A stretch of DNA of 64,000 nt, from NCBI RefSeq assembly GCF_900323885.1, contig NZ_OOHJ01000018.1:4327001-4391000 (forward strand), written 5' to 3'. How positions within the stretch are numbered: position 1 is the first letter of the stretch; the number at the start of each line of letters is the position of its first letter. Made by a program: the position numbers and the translations under genes. This DNA is from [Actinomadura] parvosata subsp. kistnae. Lineage in GTDB: Bacteria > Actinomycetota > Actinomycetes > Streptosporangiales > Streptosporangiaceae. Below are positions 17,298-25,619 of this stretch, piece after piece. The notes under the pieces were generated by a model. The model did no database searches. It worked only from the letters and a program-made list of their open reading frames with translations, and was not told where the DNA came from.

Positions 17298-17855
17298 ATG
17301 CAACCTCTGGACCTGATGACCCGCAAGATCGACACCTGTTTCGGGCATCTCGACGTCGACGGCAACGGCACGATCGAACGGGACGACCTGCTCGGAGTCG
17401 GCTCGCGCCTGGTCGCCCAGTTCGGCGAGTCCCCGACCTCGCCGAAGGCGACCGCCATGGCCGCGGGGATGGTCCGGTTCTGGGACGCGCTGTGCTCGGC
17501 CGCCGACGTCAACGGCGACGGACGGCTCACTCCTCAGGAGTATCGAACGGGCATGACGCGAGCGTTCGTCGACGATCCCACCGGCTTCGACCGGGCGTTC
17601 CTGCCCATGGCCGAGGCGTTGTGCGGGCTCTTGGACACCGATGGCGACGGCACGGTCAGCCGTCAGGAGTTCGCCGAGTTCCACAAGGTGATGCGCACCT
17701 CCGTGGAGAACGCCGACCTGGCCTTCAGCAAGCTGGACACCGATGGCAGCGGTTCCCTGAGCGTCACCGAACTGCTGGCCGCCATGCGCGACTACTACAC
17801 CAACCCCGATGAGAGCGCCGACGCGCTCGGACACTGGCTGTTCGGCAGGGTTTGA
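17298..17855 (+). CDS. Calerythrin-like EF-hand calcium-binding protein
   Basis: A 185-residue protein with four EF-hand loops in order: DVDGNGTIERDD, DVNGDGRLTPQE, DTDGDGTVSRQE and DTDGSGSLSVTE. Each has acidic or polar residues at loop positions 1, 3, 5 and 12, so all four could bind Ca2+. Length and order match bacterial calerythrin-type sarcoplasmic EF-hand proteins. ATG 17298 follows GGAAGG; a GTG 12 codons upstream is less likely. It is followed 3 bases later by an aldehyde dehydrogenase gene, so the two are very likely co-transcribed and calcium may tune that enzyme. Confidence 0.92.
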   Translation: MQPLDLMTRKIDTCFGHLDVDGNGTIERDDLLGVGSRLVAQFGESPTSPKATAMAAGMVRFWDALCSAADVNGDGRLTPQEYRTGMTRAFVDDPTGFDRAFLPMAEALCGLLDTDGDGTVSRQEFAEFHKVMRTSVENADLAFSKLDTDGSGSLSVTELLAAMRDYYTNPDESADALGHWLFGRV

Positions 17856-17858
17856 GGC

Positions 17859-19460
17859 GTGTTGCGCAGCTACCGGTCGCTGGTCGGCGGCCATCCGGTG
17901 GATGGCCATGCGGACGGCGCGGGATGGGTGCATTGGGTACGGGCCGGTGACGCGCTCGAGGCCCCGTACGACATGGCGGCGCTGAAAGCGACGCTGGACA
18001 CCGGCGCGGCCGGCCCCGATGCGTTCACCCACCCGTCCCTGGTCGGCAGGGTCGCCCTGAGCGGCCCCGACCAGCGCCGTCAGGCCCTGGCTGCCGCCCG
18101 CGCCCATCAGCCGGCCTGGGGCAGGGTCCCGCTGGCCGAGCGCGTGGGCTTCGTGACCGCCTTCCACCAGGTGCTGCGCGCCCGGCATGATGAGCTGCTG
18201 GATCTTCTGGTCGCGGAGGGCCATCCGGTACGCGTGGCGCGGATGGAGATCTCCACCATGCTCGCGGCGGTGCATCCCAGAACCGCCACCGTCGCGGCCA
18301 GGTTGATGAACTGCGATCACCGCGTCAACGGCCGCAGGATCGAGCTGGTACGCAAGCCGGACGGCGTGGTCGGTCTGATCCCGGCGCGCAACGCCGCCGC
18401 CGCGACCCTGGTGTTCTCCGCGGTGATGACCTTGGCCGCAGGCAACGCGGTCGTGGTCGATCTGCCGCCCAGCGCCCCGCTCAGCGCGGCGTTCGTCTGC
18501 CATGAACTGATCGCGCCCTTGCTGGCCGGCCATGCCCGCGTGTTCAGCGCGTTGTGTGCTCCCGTGCGGGAGGTGGTGCCGGAGTGGCTGGCCAGCCCGG
18601 ACCTCGACGACATCTACTACTTCGGCCCGTCCCGCCGGGGGCTGGAGCTGGCGGCGGAATGCCTGCGGCACGGCAAGAAGCCGATCCTGGAACTGTCGGC
18701 CAACGACACTGTGGTGGTGTGGCGGGACGCTCGCCTGGACCTGGCGATCGCGGCCATGCTGGAGGCCTTCTACGCGTCGGGACAGATCTGCCTGACCCCC
18801 AACCGCGCCGTGCTGCACCCTCAGATCGCCGATGAGGCGATCAAAGGACTGCGGCGGGAGATCGAACGGCTGGTCGTAGGACGCCCGGAACGTACCGATG
18901 TCATCCTCAGCCCGGTCGTCCGGCGCGCGGAGTTCACCGAGGTCGTCGCGGAGGCGGTCGGTGCGGGCGCGACGCTGGTGACCGGCGGCGAGTTCGTCGA
19001 CGTCCATGAGGTGCCACGCGCCCGGGGGCCGTTCATCCGGCCCGCCCTGCTGCGGGTGGACGGCCTGAAGCAGGCACGAACGCTGCGCGCGGCATGCGAG
19101 GAGACCTTCTGCCCCTTGCTGACAGCGGTGATCGCCGACCCTGCCCGCATCGACGACGTGATCGCCTTCCTCAACGCCAACCGCTACGGGCTGCGCAACT
19201 CCCTGTGGGCCACCGACCGCGCCGTCATCGCCGCCTTCAGGACGGAAGTACGCAACGGGGGCACCTTGAAGATCAACGACAGCCATCTGGGCCCCGTCCC
19301 GCTGCTCCCCATCGACGGCGGCACCGCCCGCACCGGCGGCCCCGGCGGCGAGGCCAACCTGCCGATGCTGCGTACCACTCATCTGCAAGCAATCAGCACC
19401 GCAACGGACGTGCCGGACGACCTGCTCTTCGACTACTCCTCCGCCGTGGCGGACACCTGA
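17859..19460 (+). CDS. Aldehyde dehydrogenase family protein
   Basis: A 533-residue NAD(P)-dependent aldehyde dehydrogenase-like protein. The general-base Glu is in LELSANDTVVV and the nucleophilic Cys in SGQICLTPNR; the cofactor-binding region is recognisable but divergent (GLIPARNAAAATLVFSAVMTLAAGNAVV). The GTG start at 17859 lies 3 bases after the stop of the EF-hand gene. The substrate is unknown. The divergent Rossmann motifs and calcium-protein partner set it apart from housekeeping family members. It is the last gene before the tRNA-linked island. Confidence 0.85.
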   Translation: MLRSYRSLVGGHPVDGHADGAGWVHWVRAGDALEAPYDMAALKATLDTGAAGPDAFTHPSLVGRVALSGPDQRRQALAAARAHQPAWGRVPLAERVGFVTAFHQVLRARHDELLDLLVAEGHPVRVARMEISTMLAAVHPRTATVAARLMNCDHRVNGRRIELVRKPDGVVGLIPARNAAAATLVFSAVMTLAAGNAVVVDLPPSAPLSAAFVCHELIAPLLAGHARVFSALCAPVREVVPEWLASPDLDDIYYFGPSRRGLELAAECLRHGKKPILELSANDTVVVWRDARLDLAIAAMLEAFYASGQICLTPNRAVLHPQIADEAIKGLRREIERLVVGRPERTDVILSPVVRRAEFTEVVAEAVGAGATLVTGGEFVDVHEVPRARGPFIRPALLRVDGLKQARTLRAACEETFCPLLTAVIADPARIDDVIAFLNANRYGLRNSLWATDRAVIAAFRTEVRNGGTLKINDSHLGPVPLLPIDGGTARTGGPGGEANLPMLRTTHLQAISTATDVPDDLLFDYSSAVADT

Positions 19461-19671
19461 CCGGCGAGAGGGCTGGAGCCTGCTCGGCGCCGGGGTCGGG
19501 CAACGGCGGCCCTCACCCCGACCGGGACGTGCGCCGTCAGGAGCCGTCGAAGGAAGACGCTCCGCATCACCGTCAAGGAAGACAACCCGCCAGCGATCAA
19601 GGCCCTGACAAACACAATCGCCGACCCTCCCGAGAGAGGACCGGCGACCGAAGCAGGTTCCGTTGTTCTGT

Positions 19672-19713
19672 GTGCCCCCTGCAGGATTCGAACCTGCGCA
19701 CCCGGCTCCGGAG
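19672..19713 (-). repeat. Left attachment-site repeat (tRNA-Arg 3' fragment)
   Basis: These 42 bases are identical to 32898-32939 and correspond to the anticodon-to-3' end part of tRNA-Arg(CCG). The 5' half of a tRNA is absent here, so this is an att copy and not a working tRNA gene. Confidence 0.92.
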
Positions 19714-19917
19714 AGGGCTGCGGATTTCGCCCATGTTAGCGATCTGACCAGGCATTAGGCGTTCGGCAACGCAGGTGGGTGGCTTGATGGCCCACGACTG
19801 GCCCACAGCAGGGCCCGCAGGAGTTGATCCTCGCCGTGAGCCAGTATGTGCGACCCGGGGTTGAGATGGGCCTCGGCTCGCCACCGCCTTGGAGCTAACG
19901 AAGGCCGGTTCCTTGTT

Positions 19918-21294
19918 TCATATATGAGGTCCTCCCCGAGTCCGCCCTGAGCTGCCGATGCGCTCGGTACGTCCCCTTCGGCGTTCCTTGACGACGGCGA
20001 CCTCGAGGAACCCCTTGCGAACAAGCCGGAATCCGGGCGGAAGCGTGGGAGAGTAGAGACCGTTGAGCTCGACCGAGAAGTCCATGTCAATCCCCACATG
20101 GCAATTGCCAAAGTCGACCACGGCATCGAACTTCGCCAGCTCGAAGCATGCCTCAGTTTCGAAGCGCACGTCTGTGAATATCGCATCATTGCGGACCTGG
20201 ACGCCGGGAAACAAGGCATCTTTTTTGAAGACAGCGCCGATGAATACTGTCAGGTTATCAAACGCAGTGCTGCTGAACCCGGCGATGCACGAGAAGACGG
20301 AGTCGCTGAAATCGGTCATCGATTGAAAACGGGTATGAGAGAAAGAGACGTGGTCCTGAAAGGAGCATCTCTGGAAGGAAGCGGGGCCTTCAAATTTGGC
20401 CCCATGGAAATCTACGCCATCGTCGAAAGTCGAGCCGTCGAACATAGCATTGTCGCCGAAGCCGACGCCATTGAAGTGCGTAGCGCCGGTGAAACGGCAA
20501 CCGGTGAAGTCGGCGGCCATGATGTCGGCCTTGGTCAGGTCCAGGCTCACTAGATGGGCTCCGGCCAGATCCAGTCGTATGCCGCTCCAAAGACTGCCTT
20601 CGCCGTAGGGAGAGAGGTGGTCCGTGAGAATCTTCTGCGCGACCTTGCGGGTCTCGTCATCGATATGCCCGTGATGACCGTGGCGCAGGTAGTGACAGAT
20701 TCGGTCGATCACTCGCTGCCGCCACTCGGCCGTGGTTTCGCCGACCCTCTCGAGCAGAGACAAAGCCCCTGCTCGTACATTCGCGTTCTCGTGGTTGAGT
20801 TGGATGAGCGCGTCGATGAAACGCATCTCGGAGGTGTCCTGCATGGCTGTCGCCTGGCCGACACCATAGGAGCGCTCGATCAGTGCGTACAGATCGTGAC
20901 CCTCCCAGTATTTGATCCGAAAGGGGGGGTTCCTATTTCTGGCATACTGTTCGAGATGGTCTTTGGCGCTGTTGGACAAGTTTCCGCTGACCATGAAAAG
21001 CGCTACGTCTGCTCTGTTGGCTTCCGCAGCCGCCAGCAATTCGTCAAGATGTCCACGGGAAACAGCTTTAGCATGATGTTTGCATTCGACGAACCATCGC
21101 TCGAAAAATTGATTTCTGTCCGGGTCGATGCGAGGATAGACCGCCTCGATGTCCCGCCCCCCATCGCCCGCGTTCACTCCGCGTGTGGCGCCTTTACGCC
21201 AGTTGATCTGTTGAAATCCCAGTCTGCTCAATAGGTCGCGGCAGAATTTCTCGAACTCTTCCGCATCGAACGTCGAGAATATGGGGGCGTCCAT
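19918..21294 (-). CDS. Mrr-like endonuclease fused to pentapeptide-repeat domain
   Basis: A 458-residue protein. Residues 1-145 form a restriction-endonuclease-like domain: FEKFCRDLLSRLGF helix, then GDGGRDIE with Asp48 and WFVECKH with Glu70-x-Lys72, which is the PD-(D/E)XK pattern. Residues 155-230 are a helical connector. From about 238 to 400 there is a pentapeptide-repeat solenoid (ADFTGCRFTGATHFN and similar A/F-centred fives). The C-terminus is basic. ATG 21294 has no Shine-Dalgarno but TAGAAT lies 6 bases upstream, fitting a leaderless transcript. Likely a DNA-targeting defence protein; the fusion has no assigned system that I know. Confidence 0.82.
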   Translation of the reverse strand: MDAPIFSTFDAEEFEKFCRDLLSRLGFQQINWRKGATRGVNAGDGGRDIEAVYPRIDPDRNQFFERWFVECKHHAKAVSRGHLDELLAAAEANRADVALFMVSGNLSNSAKDHLEQYARNRNPPFRIKYWEGHDLYALIERSYGVGQATAMQDTSEMRFIDALIQLNHENANVRAGALSLLERVGETTAEWRQRVIDRICHYLRHGHHGHIDDETRKVAQKILTDHLSPYGEGSLWSGIRLDLAGAHLVSLDLTKADIMAADFTGCRFTGATHFNGVGFGDNAMFDGSTFDDGVDFHGAKFEGPASFQRCSFQDHVSFSHTRFQSMTDFSDSVFSCIAGFSSTAFDNLTVFIGAVFKKDALFPGVQVRNDAIFTDVRFETEACFELAKFDAVVDFGNCHVGIDMDFSVELNGLYSPTLPPGFRLVRKGFLEVAVVKERRRGRTERIGSSGRTRGGPHI

Positions 21295-21394
21295 GGCGAT
21301 ATTCTATGGCATGAGGGATGGCGATTAAGAGCCCGCACCGGGCAGCATCTCCCGGAGACTTCTCGGAGGCCAACTCGGCGTGGTGGTAGGCGTC

Positions 21395-21700
21395 GAACAC
21401 CCATGGGCACCGACCTGTCCAAGGGCTGGGTGTCCGAGCTCATCGCGCGTTACCAGGCTGAGGGCGAGGCAGCGTTCGAGTCCTCGCAACGCCCGCACAC
21501 CTCGCCGAACGCGATTGAGGTCGACACCGTCGAGCTGACGTCCGGCTCCGCAAGGACCTCGCCGAGCAAGGACTGGACGCCAACAGGGTTCGCCGGGCAG
21601 CGACTGCCTCGCCAGACGCGGCTCGCTAGATCTGCACTTCGTGCCCGTAGTCGCTGCAGTCGCACGCATCAACGATGTCCAAGGACTGCCGTCGATGCGA
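21395..21700 (+). pseudogene. IS481-like transposase remnant
   Basis: One frame reads SKGWVSELIARYQAEGEAAF and a shifted frame reads LRKDLAEQGLDA, both matching the N-terminal helix-turn-helix part of IS481-family transposases. The catalytic DDE core is absent and the frames are broken. It is a small relic inside the island. Confidence 0.6.
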
Positions 21701-21857
21701 GGGTTTTCGCCGGTCGCTGGGCCATTGTAATCAGGAAACTCTCAGCCCAATCAGAACCCTGAGGGTAGTCAGGCTCCCAGTCGATAGCGGCCACAGTGAA
21801 GTCTTCGGAATCATTCTGTGGTCGTCGATCAAGTGAAGTGAGAGGCCCGACGAATGG

Positions 21858-21995
21858 CTATTGGCCAGAGGCGCGCCCCATCTTGCCGCTGTAGACCAGC
21901 GTGAACCGGTCAGCTGGTACCACTATGTCAGCCGTCTCGACCTGGGTCTCCCCCGAGTAGTACGTGCGTCGGATGGTCATCATGATCGAGCCCGG
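21858..21995 (-). pseudogene. GntR-family regulator remnant (UTRA C-terminus)
   Basis: The minus strand encodes LRHAPGSIMMTIRRTYYSG and ETADIVVPADRFTLVYSG, the end of a UTRA ligand-binding domain of GntR regulators. The DNA-binding domain and most of the ligand domain are missing. GntR repressors of this kind (KorSA-like) are standard in actinomycete integrative elements, which supports the identity of the island. Confidence 0.65.
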
Positions 21996-21997
21996 CG

Positions 21998-22330
21998 CGT
22001 GCCGTAGTCGCTCAGAACATCCTGATCGGCTCCCAGCCCGGCCAGGGCAAGACCGCCTCGGTACGGGTGCTGGCCTCCGGCGCGGCGCTCGACCCGAGCG
22101 CGGAACTGTGGATCCACGAGCTGAAGGGCACCGGCGACCTCGACCCGCACGAACAGAACTGCCACCGCTACGTCTCCGGCATCGAGGACGAGGCCATCTG
22201 CTACGCCGCCGACTCACTGGCGCTGCTCCGCAAGGAGGTGATGCGCCGCGCCACCGCTCTCAAGGCCCTGCCTCCGGACCTGTGCCCGGACAAGAAGGTC
22301 ACCCGGCAGATCGCCGACAAACGCTCTCTA
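21998..22330 (+). pseudogene. TraB/FtsK-type DNA translocase fragment
   Basis: The frame reads RAVVAQNILIGSQPGQGKTA with a Walker A loop, then SAELWIHELKGTGDLDP, RYVSGIEDEA and KEVMRRATALKALPPDLCPD: the core ATPase region of the FtsK/SpoIIIE-like TraB protein that moves double-stranded DNA in actinomycete conjugation. The N-terminus is lost at a junction with the GntR remnant, and the 3' side is cut at 22330 by the IS630-type insertion. The ATPase start of the family is recognisable but the gene cannot function. Confidence 0.8.
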
Positions 22331-23587
22331 GTGCTGTGACCAGAAACGATCACCGGGTTGGCGCGTAGGACGGTGTTGCCGGTTGGATCAGCTGATCACG
22401 TTCGTTCAGCAGTCGGGAGGCCCGGTGACGCAACCGGTCAAGGTCCGCAGGCTCTCGGACCAAGAGGGGCAGAAGCTGCAGCGCATCGTACGGCGCGGCA
22501 CGATGAGCACGGTGCGTTACCGGCGGGCGATGATCCTGCTGGCCTCGGCGGGCGGCAACACCGTCCCGGTGATCGCGCGCCTGGTGCAGGCCGACGAGGA
22601 CACCGTGCGGGACGTCATCCACCGGTTCAACGAGATCGGGCTGGCCTGCCTGGACCCTCAGTGGGCGGGAGGCCGTCCCCGCCTGATGAGTCCTGACGAC
22701 GAAGAGTTCATCGCGGCGACGGCCACCACCCGCCCGACCAAGCTCGGCCAGCCGTTCACCCGCTGGTCCATCCGCAAGCTTTTGCACTATCTGCGCCGCC
22801 TGCCCGGCCGGGCCATCACCCTGGGCCGGGAGGCGTTACGCACCCTGCTGCATCGGCGCGGGATCACCTTCCAGCGCACCAAGACCTGGAAGGACTCGCC
22901 CGATACGGACTTCGACGCCAAGCTGGAGGAGATCGAGTACGCCCTCACCCACCGCCCCGAGCGCACCTTCGCCTTCGACGAGTTCGGCCCGCTCGGCATC
23001 CGTCCCACCGCCGGGACGGGCTGGGCACCCGCCGGTGAGCCGGACCGGTTGCCGGCCACCTACCGCCGCACCCAGGGCGTGCGGTACTTCCACGGCTGCT
23101 ACTCCGTCGGCGACGACCTGCTGTGGGGCGTCAACCGGGCGCGCAAGGGCATCGACTACACCTGGGCCGCCCTGAAATCGATCCGGGCCGCCCGGCCGGA
23201 CGGCGCACCGATCTACGTGATCCTGGACAACCTGTCAGCGCACAAGAACTGGCGCATCCGCACCTGGGCCAAGAAACACAAGGTCAGGCTGCTGTTCACG
23301 CCGACCTACGCCTCCTGGGCCAACCCGATCGAGGCCCACTTCGGGCCGCTGCGCCAGTTCACCCTGGCCAACTCCGACCACCCGAACCACACCGTCCAAA
23401 CCCGGGCCCTGCACGCCTATCTGCGCTGGCGCAACGCCAACGCCCGCCATCCCGACGTTCTGGCCGCTCAACGCCGCGAACGCGCCCGGATCCGCAGCGA
23501 GAAGGGCATCCGCTGGGGCGGCCGGCCCCTCGCACCGGCAGCCTGACCCCCCTCACCCAACCCGGTGATCATTTCCGGTCACAGCAC
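22331..23587 (+). mobile_element. IS630-family insertion sequence
   Basis: The ends are 31-bp inverted repeats beginning GTGCTGTGACC with 29 matching positions, flanked by TA at 22329-22330 and 23588-23589, the TA target duplication expected of IS630/Tc1-mariner elements. The transposase gene inside is intact, so the copy may be active. It sits in the traB remnant and abuts the next IS. Confidence 0.92.
22425..23546 (+). CDS. IS630-family transposase
   Basis: A protein of about 373 residues from GTG 22425, 5 bases after a strong GGGAGG site. The N-terminal half has two helix-turn-helix regions; the catalytic DDE core shows TFAFDEFGPLG (first Asp), VILDNLSAHKNW (second Asp) and NPIEAHFGPL (Glu), with a typical WANPIEAHF spacing. 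It acts on the terminal repeats of its own element by cut-and-paste at TA. The frame is complete and undamaged. Confidence 0.93.
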   Translation: MTQPVKVRRLSDQEGQKLQRIVRRGTMSTVRYRRAMILLASAGGNTVPVIARLVQADEDTVRDVIHRFNEIGLACLDPQWAGGRPRLMSPDDEEFIAATATTRPTKLGQPFTRWSIRKLLHYLRRLPGRAITLGREALRTLLHRRGITFQRTKTWKDSPDTDFDAKLEEIEYALTHRPERTFAFDEFGPLGIRPTAGTGWAPAGEPDRLPATYRRTQGVRYFHGCYSVGDDLLWGVNRARKGIDYTWAALKSIRAARPDGAPIYVILDNLSAHKNWRIRTWAKKHKVRLLFTPTYASWANPIEAHFGPLRQFTLANSDHPNHTVQTRALHAYLRWRNANARHPDVLAAQRRERARIRSEKGIRWGGRPLAPAA

Positions 23588-23589
23588 TA

Positions 23590-24690
23590 GGAGTTGTTTG
23601 GGGTTCGGATCTTGGCTAGGTCGACGCTGGGCTGGCTGTGGCTGGTAGAACTCCGATGTGGCGCGCTTTGATGTGACCGATGCCGAGTGGGCGTTGATCG
23701 AGCCGCATCTGCCGGTGGCGGCTACCGGGCCGCTGCCACGGCGGATGCGTGAGCAGTTCAATGGGATCTTGTGGCGGTTCCGGACGGGGTCGGGCTGGCG
23801 TGACGTGCCGGAACGCTATGGGCCTTGGTCCACGGTGTACTCCCGGTTCAACAACTGGGCCAATGCCGGGGTGTTCCAGGGGTTGATGGAGGCGTTGATT
23901 GCCGAGGCCGCAGCGCGCGGGCAGGTGGGACTGGAACTGGTCAGCGTGGATTCCACGATCGTGCGGGCGCATCAGGAGTCGGCCGGGCTGGCGGTGGCCG
24001 GGGAGACCTTGGATGCGCTGGAGCAGGCGCTGACCGAGGAAAAGGGGGCTCCGTTGGCGGAGCAGCCGCCGGTGCTGCGGGTGATGCGCCCCAAGCCGCA
24101 CCCGAGGCCGGCACGTCACCGCCGCACGAGCGCGCCACTGTCCGGCGACGCCGTAAGGCGCGGGCGGAGGCGGCCGCGCTCGGCCGATCCCGGGGCGGGC
24201 TGAGCAGCAAGATTCATGCCGCGGTCGATGCCGCCGGGCTACCGCTGGTGTTCGTGCTCACGCCCGGCCAAGCTGCCGACTGCCCGCGGTTCACCGCCGT
24301 GCTGGACAAGATCCGGGTGGCCGGGCCGGTGGGCAGGCCCCGGACCCGCCCGGCTGCGGTGGCCGCGGACAAGGCCTATTCCTCCAAGGCCAACCGCGCC
24401 TATCTGCGTCGCCGCCGGATCCGCGCGGTCATCCCGGAGAAGAGCGACCAGCAGGCCAACCGGAAGAAGAAGGGGTCGGCCGGTGGGCGGCCCATCACCT
24501 TCGATCCGCAGCGTTACCGGCAACGCAACACCGTCGAACGCTGCTTTCAAAAGATCAAGACCTGGCGTGGCCTGGCCACCCGCTACGACAAAGCCCCGGA
24601 AAGCTACGAGGCGGGGCTCTACCTCCGGGGCTCGACCTTGTGGTTAAGACTCCTTACCTCGACCACATGATCCGAACTCCAAACAGCTCC
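23590..24690 (+). mobile_element. IS5-family (IS427-like) insertion sequence
   Basis: Inverted repeats of 22 bp (GGAGYTGTTTGGRGTTCGGATC type, 20 matches) bound 1101 bases. TA lies on both sides (23588-23589 and 24691-24692), within CTAG contexts as IS427-group elements prefer. The left TA is also the right target duplication of the IS630 element, so the two elements share it. Confidence 0.88.
23658..24670 (+). CDS. IS5-family transposase encoded in two overlapping frames
   Basis: Frame A (23658-24203) starts MARFDVTDAEWALIEPHLP and carries the first catalytic Asp in SVDSTIVRAHQ. Frame B, which ends at 24670, carries GLSSKIHAAVDAAGLPL, the second Asp in AADKAYSSK and the Glu in ERCFQKIKTWRGLATRYDK. 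Frame B is -1 relative to A. IS427-group elements are known to make the full transposase by -1 programmed frameshifting in such an overlap; an A/G-rich stretch GAGGAAAAGGGGG near 24037-24050 is a candidate slip site. Both frames appear complete. Confidence 0.82.
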
Positions 24691-24692
24691 TA

Positions 24693-25380
24693 GGGACAAC
24701 ACCGTTGACCGGCGATGCGTGGTCAACCCTGTCCAGGCCCGCGAACTCCTCGTGAGCCTCTCTTACGTTGGTAGCTGGCGTCGTGCGAGGGGACGCCGCC
24801 TCGTGGCCTTCTTCGCACGTTGTACTTCGCCGGCCTCCGCCCTGCCGAAGCCATCGGACTTCGAGAAACAGACTGCCTGCTGCCGGAGGAGGGATGGGGA
24901 CTGCTCACTCTCGAAGTCACCCGTCCAAGCAGTGGCAAGCAGTGGACCGACAGCGGGACTGTGCACGACGAGCGCGGACTCAAGCAGCGAGAGGAACGCG
25001 AGGTCCGGCCCGTGCCGATCCCGCCGGAACTGGTGCGCATCCTGCGCGCGCACCTCGAAGAGTTCGGCACGGCCACAGACGGCCGGCTGTTCCGCAACGA
25101 GCGCGGTGGAGTCCTTGGCGCATCCACTTATTCGAGGGCCTGGGAGGAGGCCCGCCGCTTCGCCTTCACCCCGCAACTGGTCGCCTCACCCCTCGCGGGA
25201 AGGCCCTACGACCTGCGCCATGCAGCCCTCTCGACATGGCTCAACGCAGGCGTCGATGCGACGGTGGTAGCGGAACGTGCCGGCAACAGCGTGGAGGTCC
25301 TTCTCAAGCGATACGCCAAGTGTCTGGATGGGCGTGACGGTCAAATCAATCGCCGAATCGAGGCAGCCCTCGTAATCTGA
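24693..25380 (+). pseudogene. Tyrosine integrase remnant of the island
   Basis: The start reads NPVQARELLVSLSYVGSW and RRARGRRLVAFFA; one base appears to be missing near 24812-24822, after which the next frame continues YFAGLRPAEAIGLRETDCLL through WTDSGTVHDERGLKQRE and PYDLRHAALSTWLNAGVD to RYAKCLDGRDGQINRRIEAA. The catalytic Arg pair and the final Tyr (RYAK) are still there, but the N-terminal arm-binding and core-binding domains are gone and the frame is broken. This is the integrase type normally found next to attP of actinomycete integrative elements. Confidence 0.85.
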
Positions 25381-25619
25381 TTAGGTTCTCATGTTCATGA
25401 CAGGAATCTGACTATGTTTTCAAGCGGTGTGTGCGACAGAGAACAGGCTGACCTTCGCACGAGCAAGGAGCACTCTGCTGCTACATAGAAGCCCGGCACG
25501 CGACCAACCGACTTCTCCGTACACTTGAGGACCTGTACTGCGGGCGACCGTCCCGGCTACCCGTTACTGCGCTATGAAGGAAATAGCCCCAAGCATCCAG
25601 TTTCAGCTCTAGAGTGAGC

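Noticed and set aside
8453-19460. A secondary-metabolite gene cluster around the glycosyltransferase, FAD oxidase and hydrolase
   Set aside because: There is no core synthase (PKS, NRPS, terpene or RiPP), and genes point in different directions with separate regulators.
19672-19745. A second tRNA-Arg gene at the left island end
   Set aside because: Only the 3' half matches; sequence after 19713 cannot form the acceptor 5' strand or D-arm, so it is an att copy.
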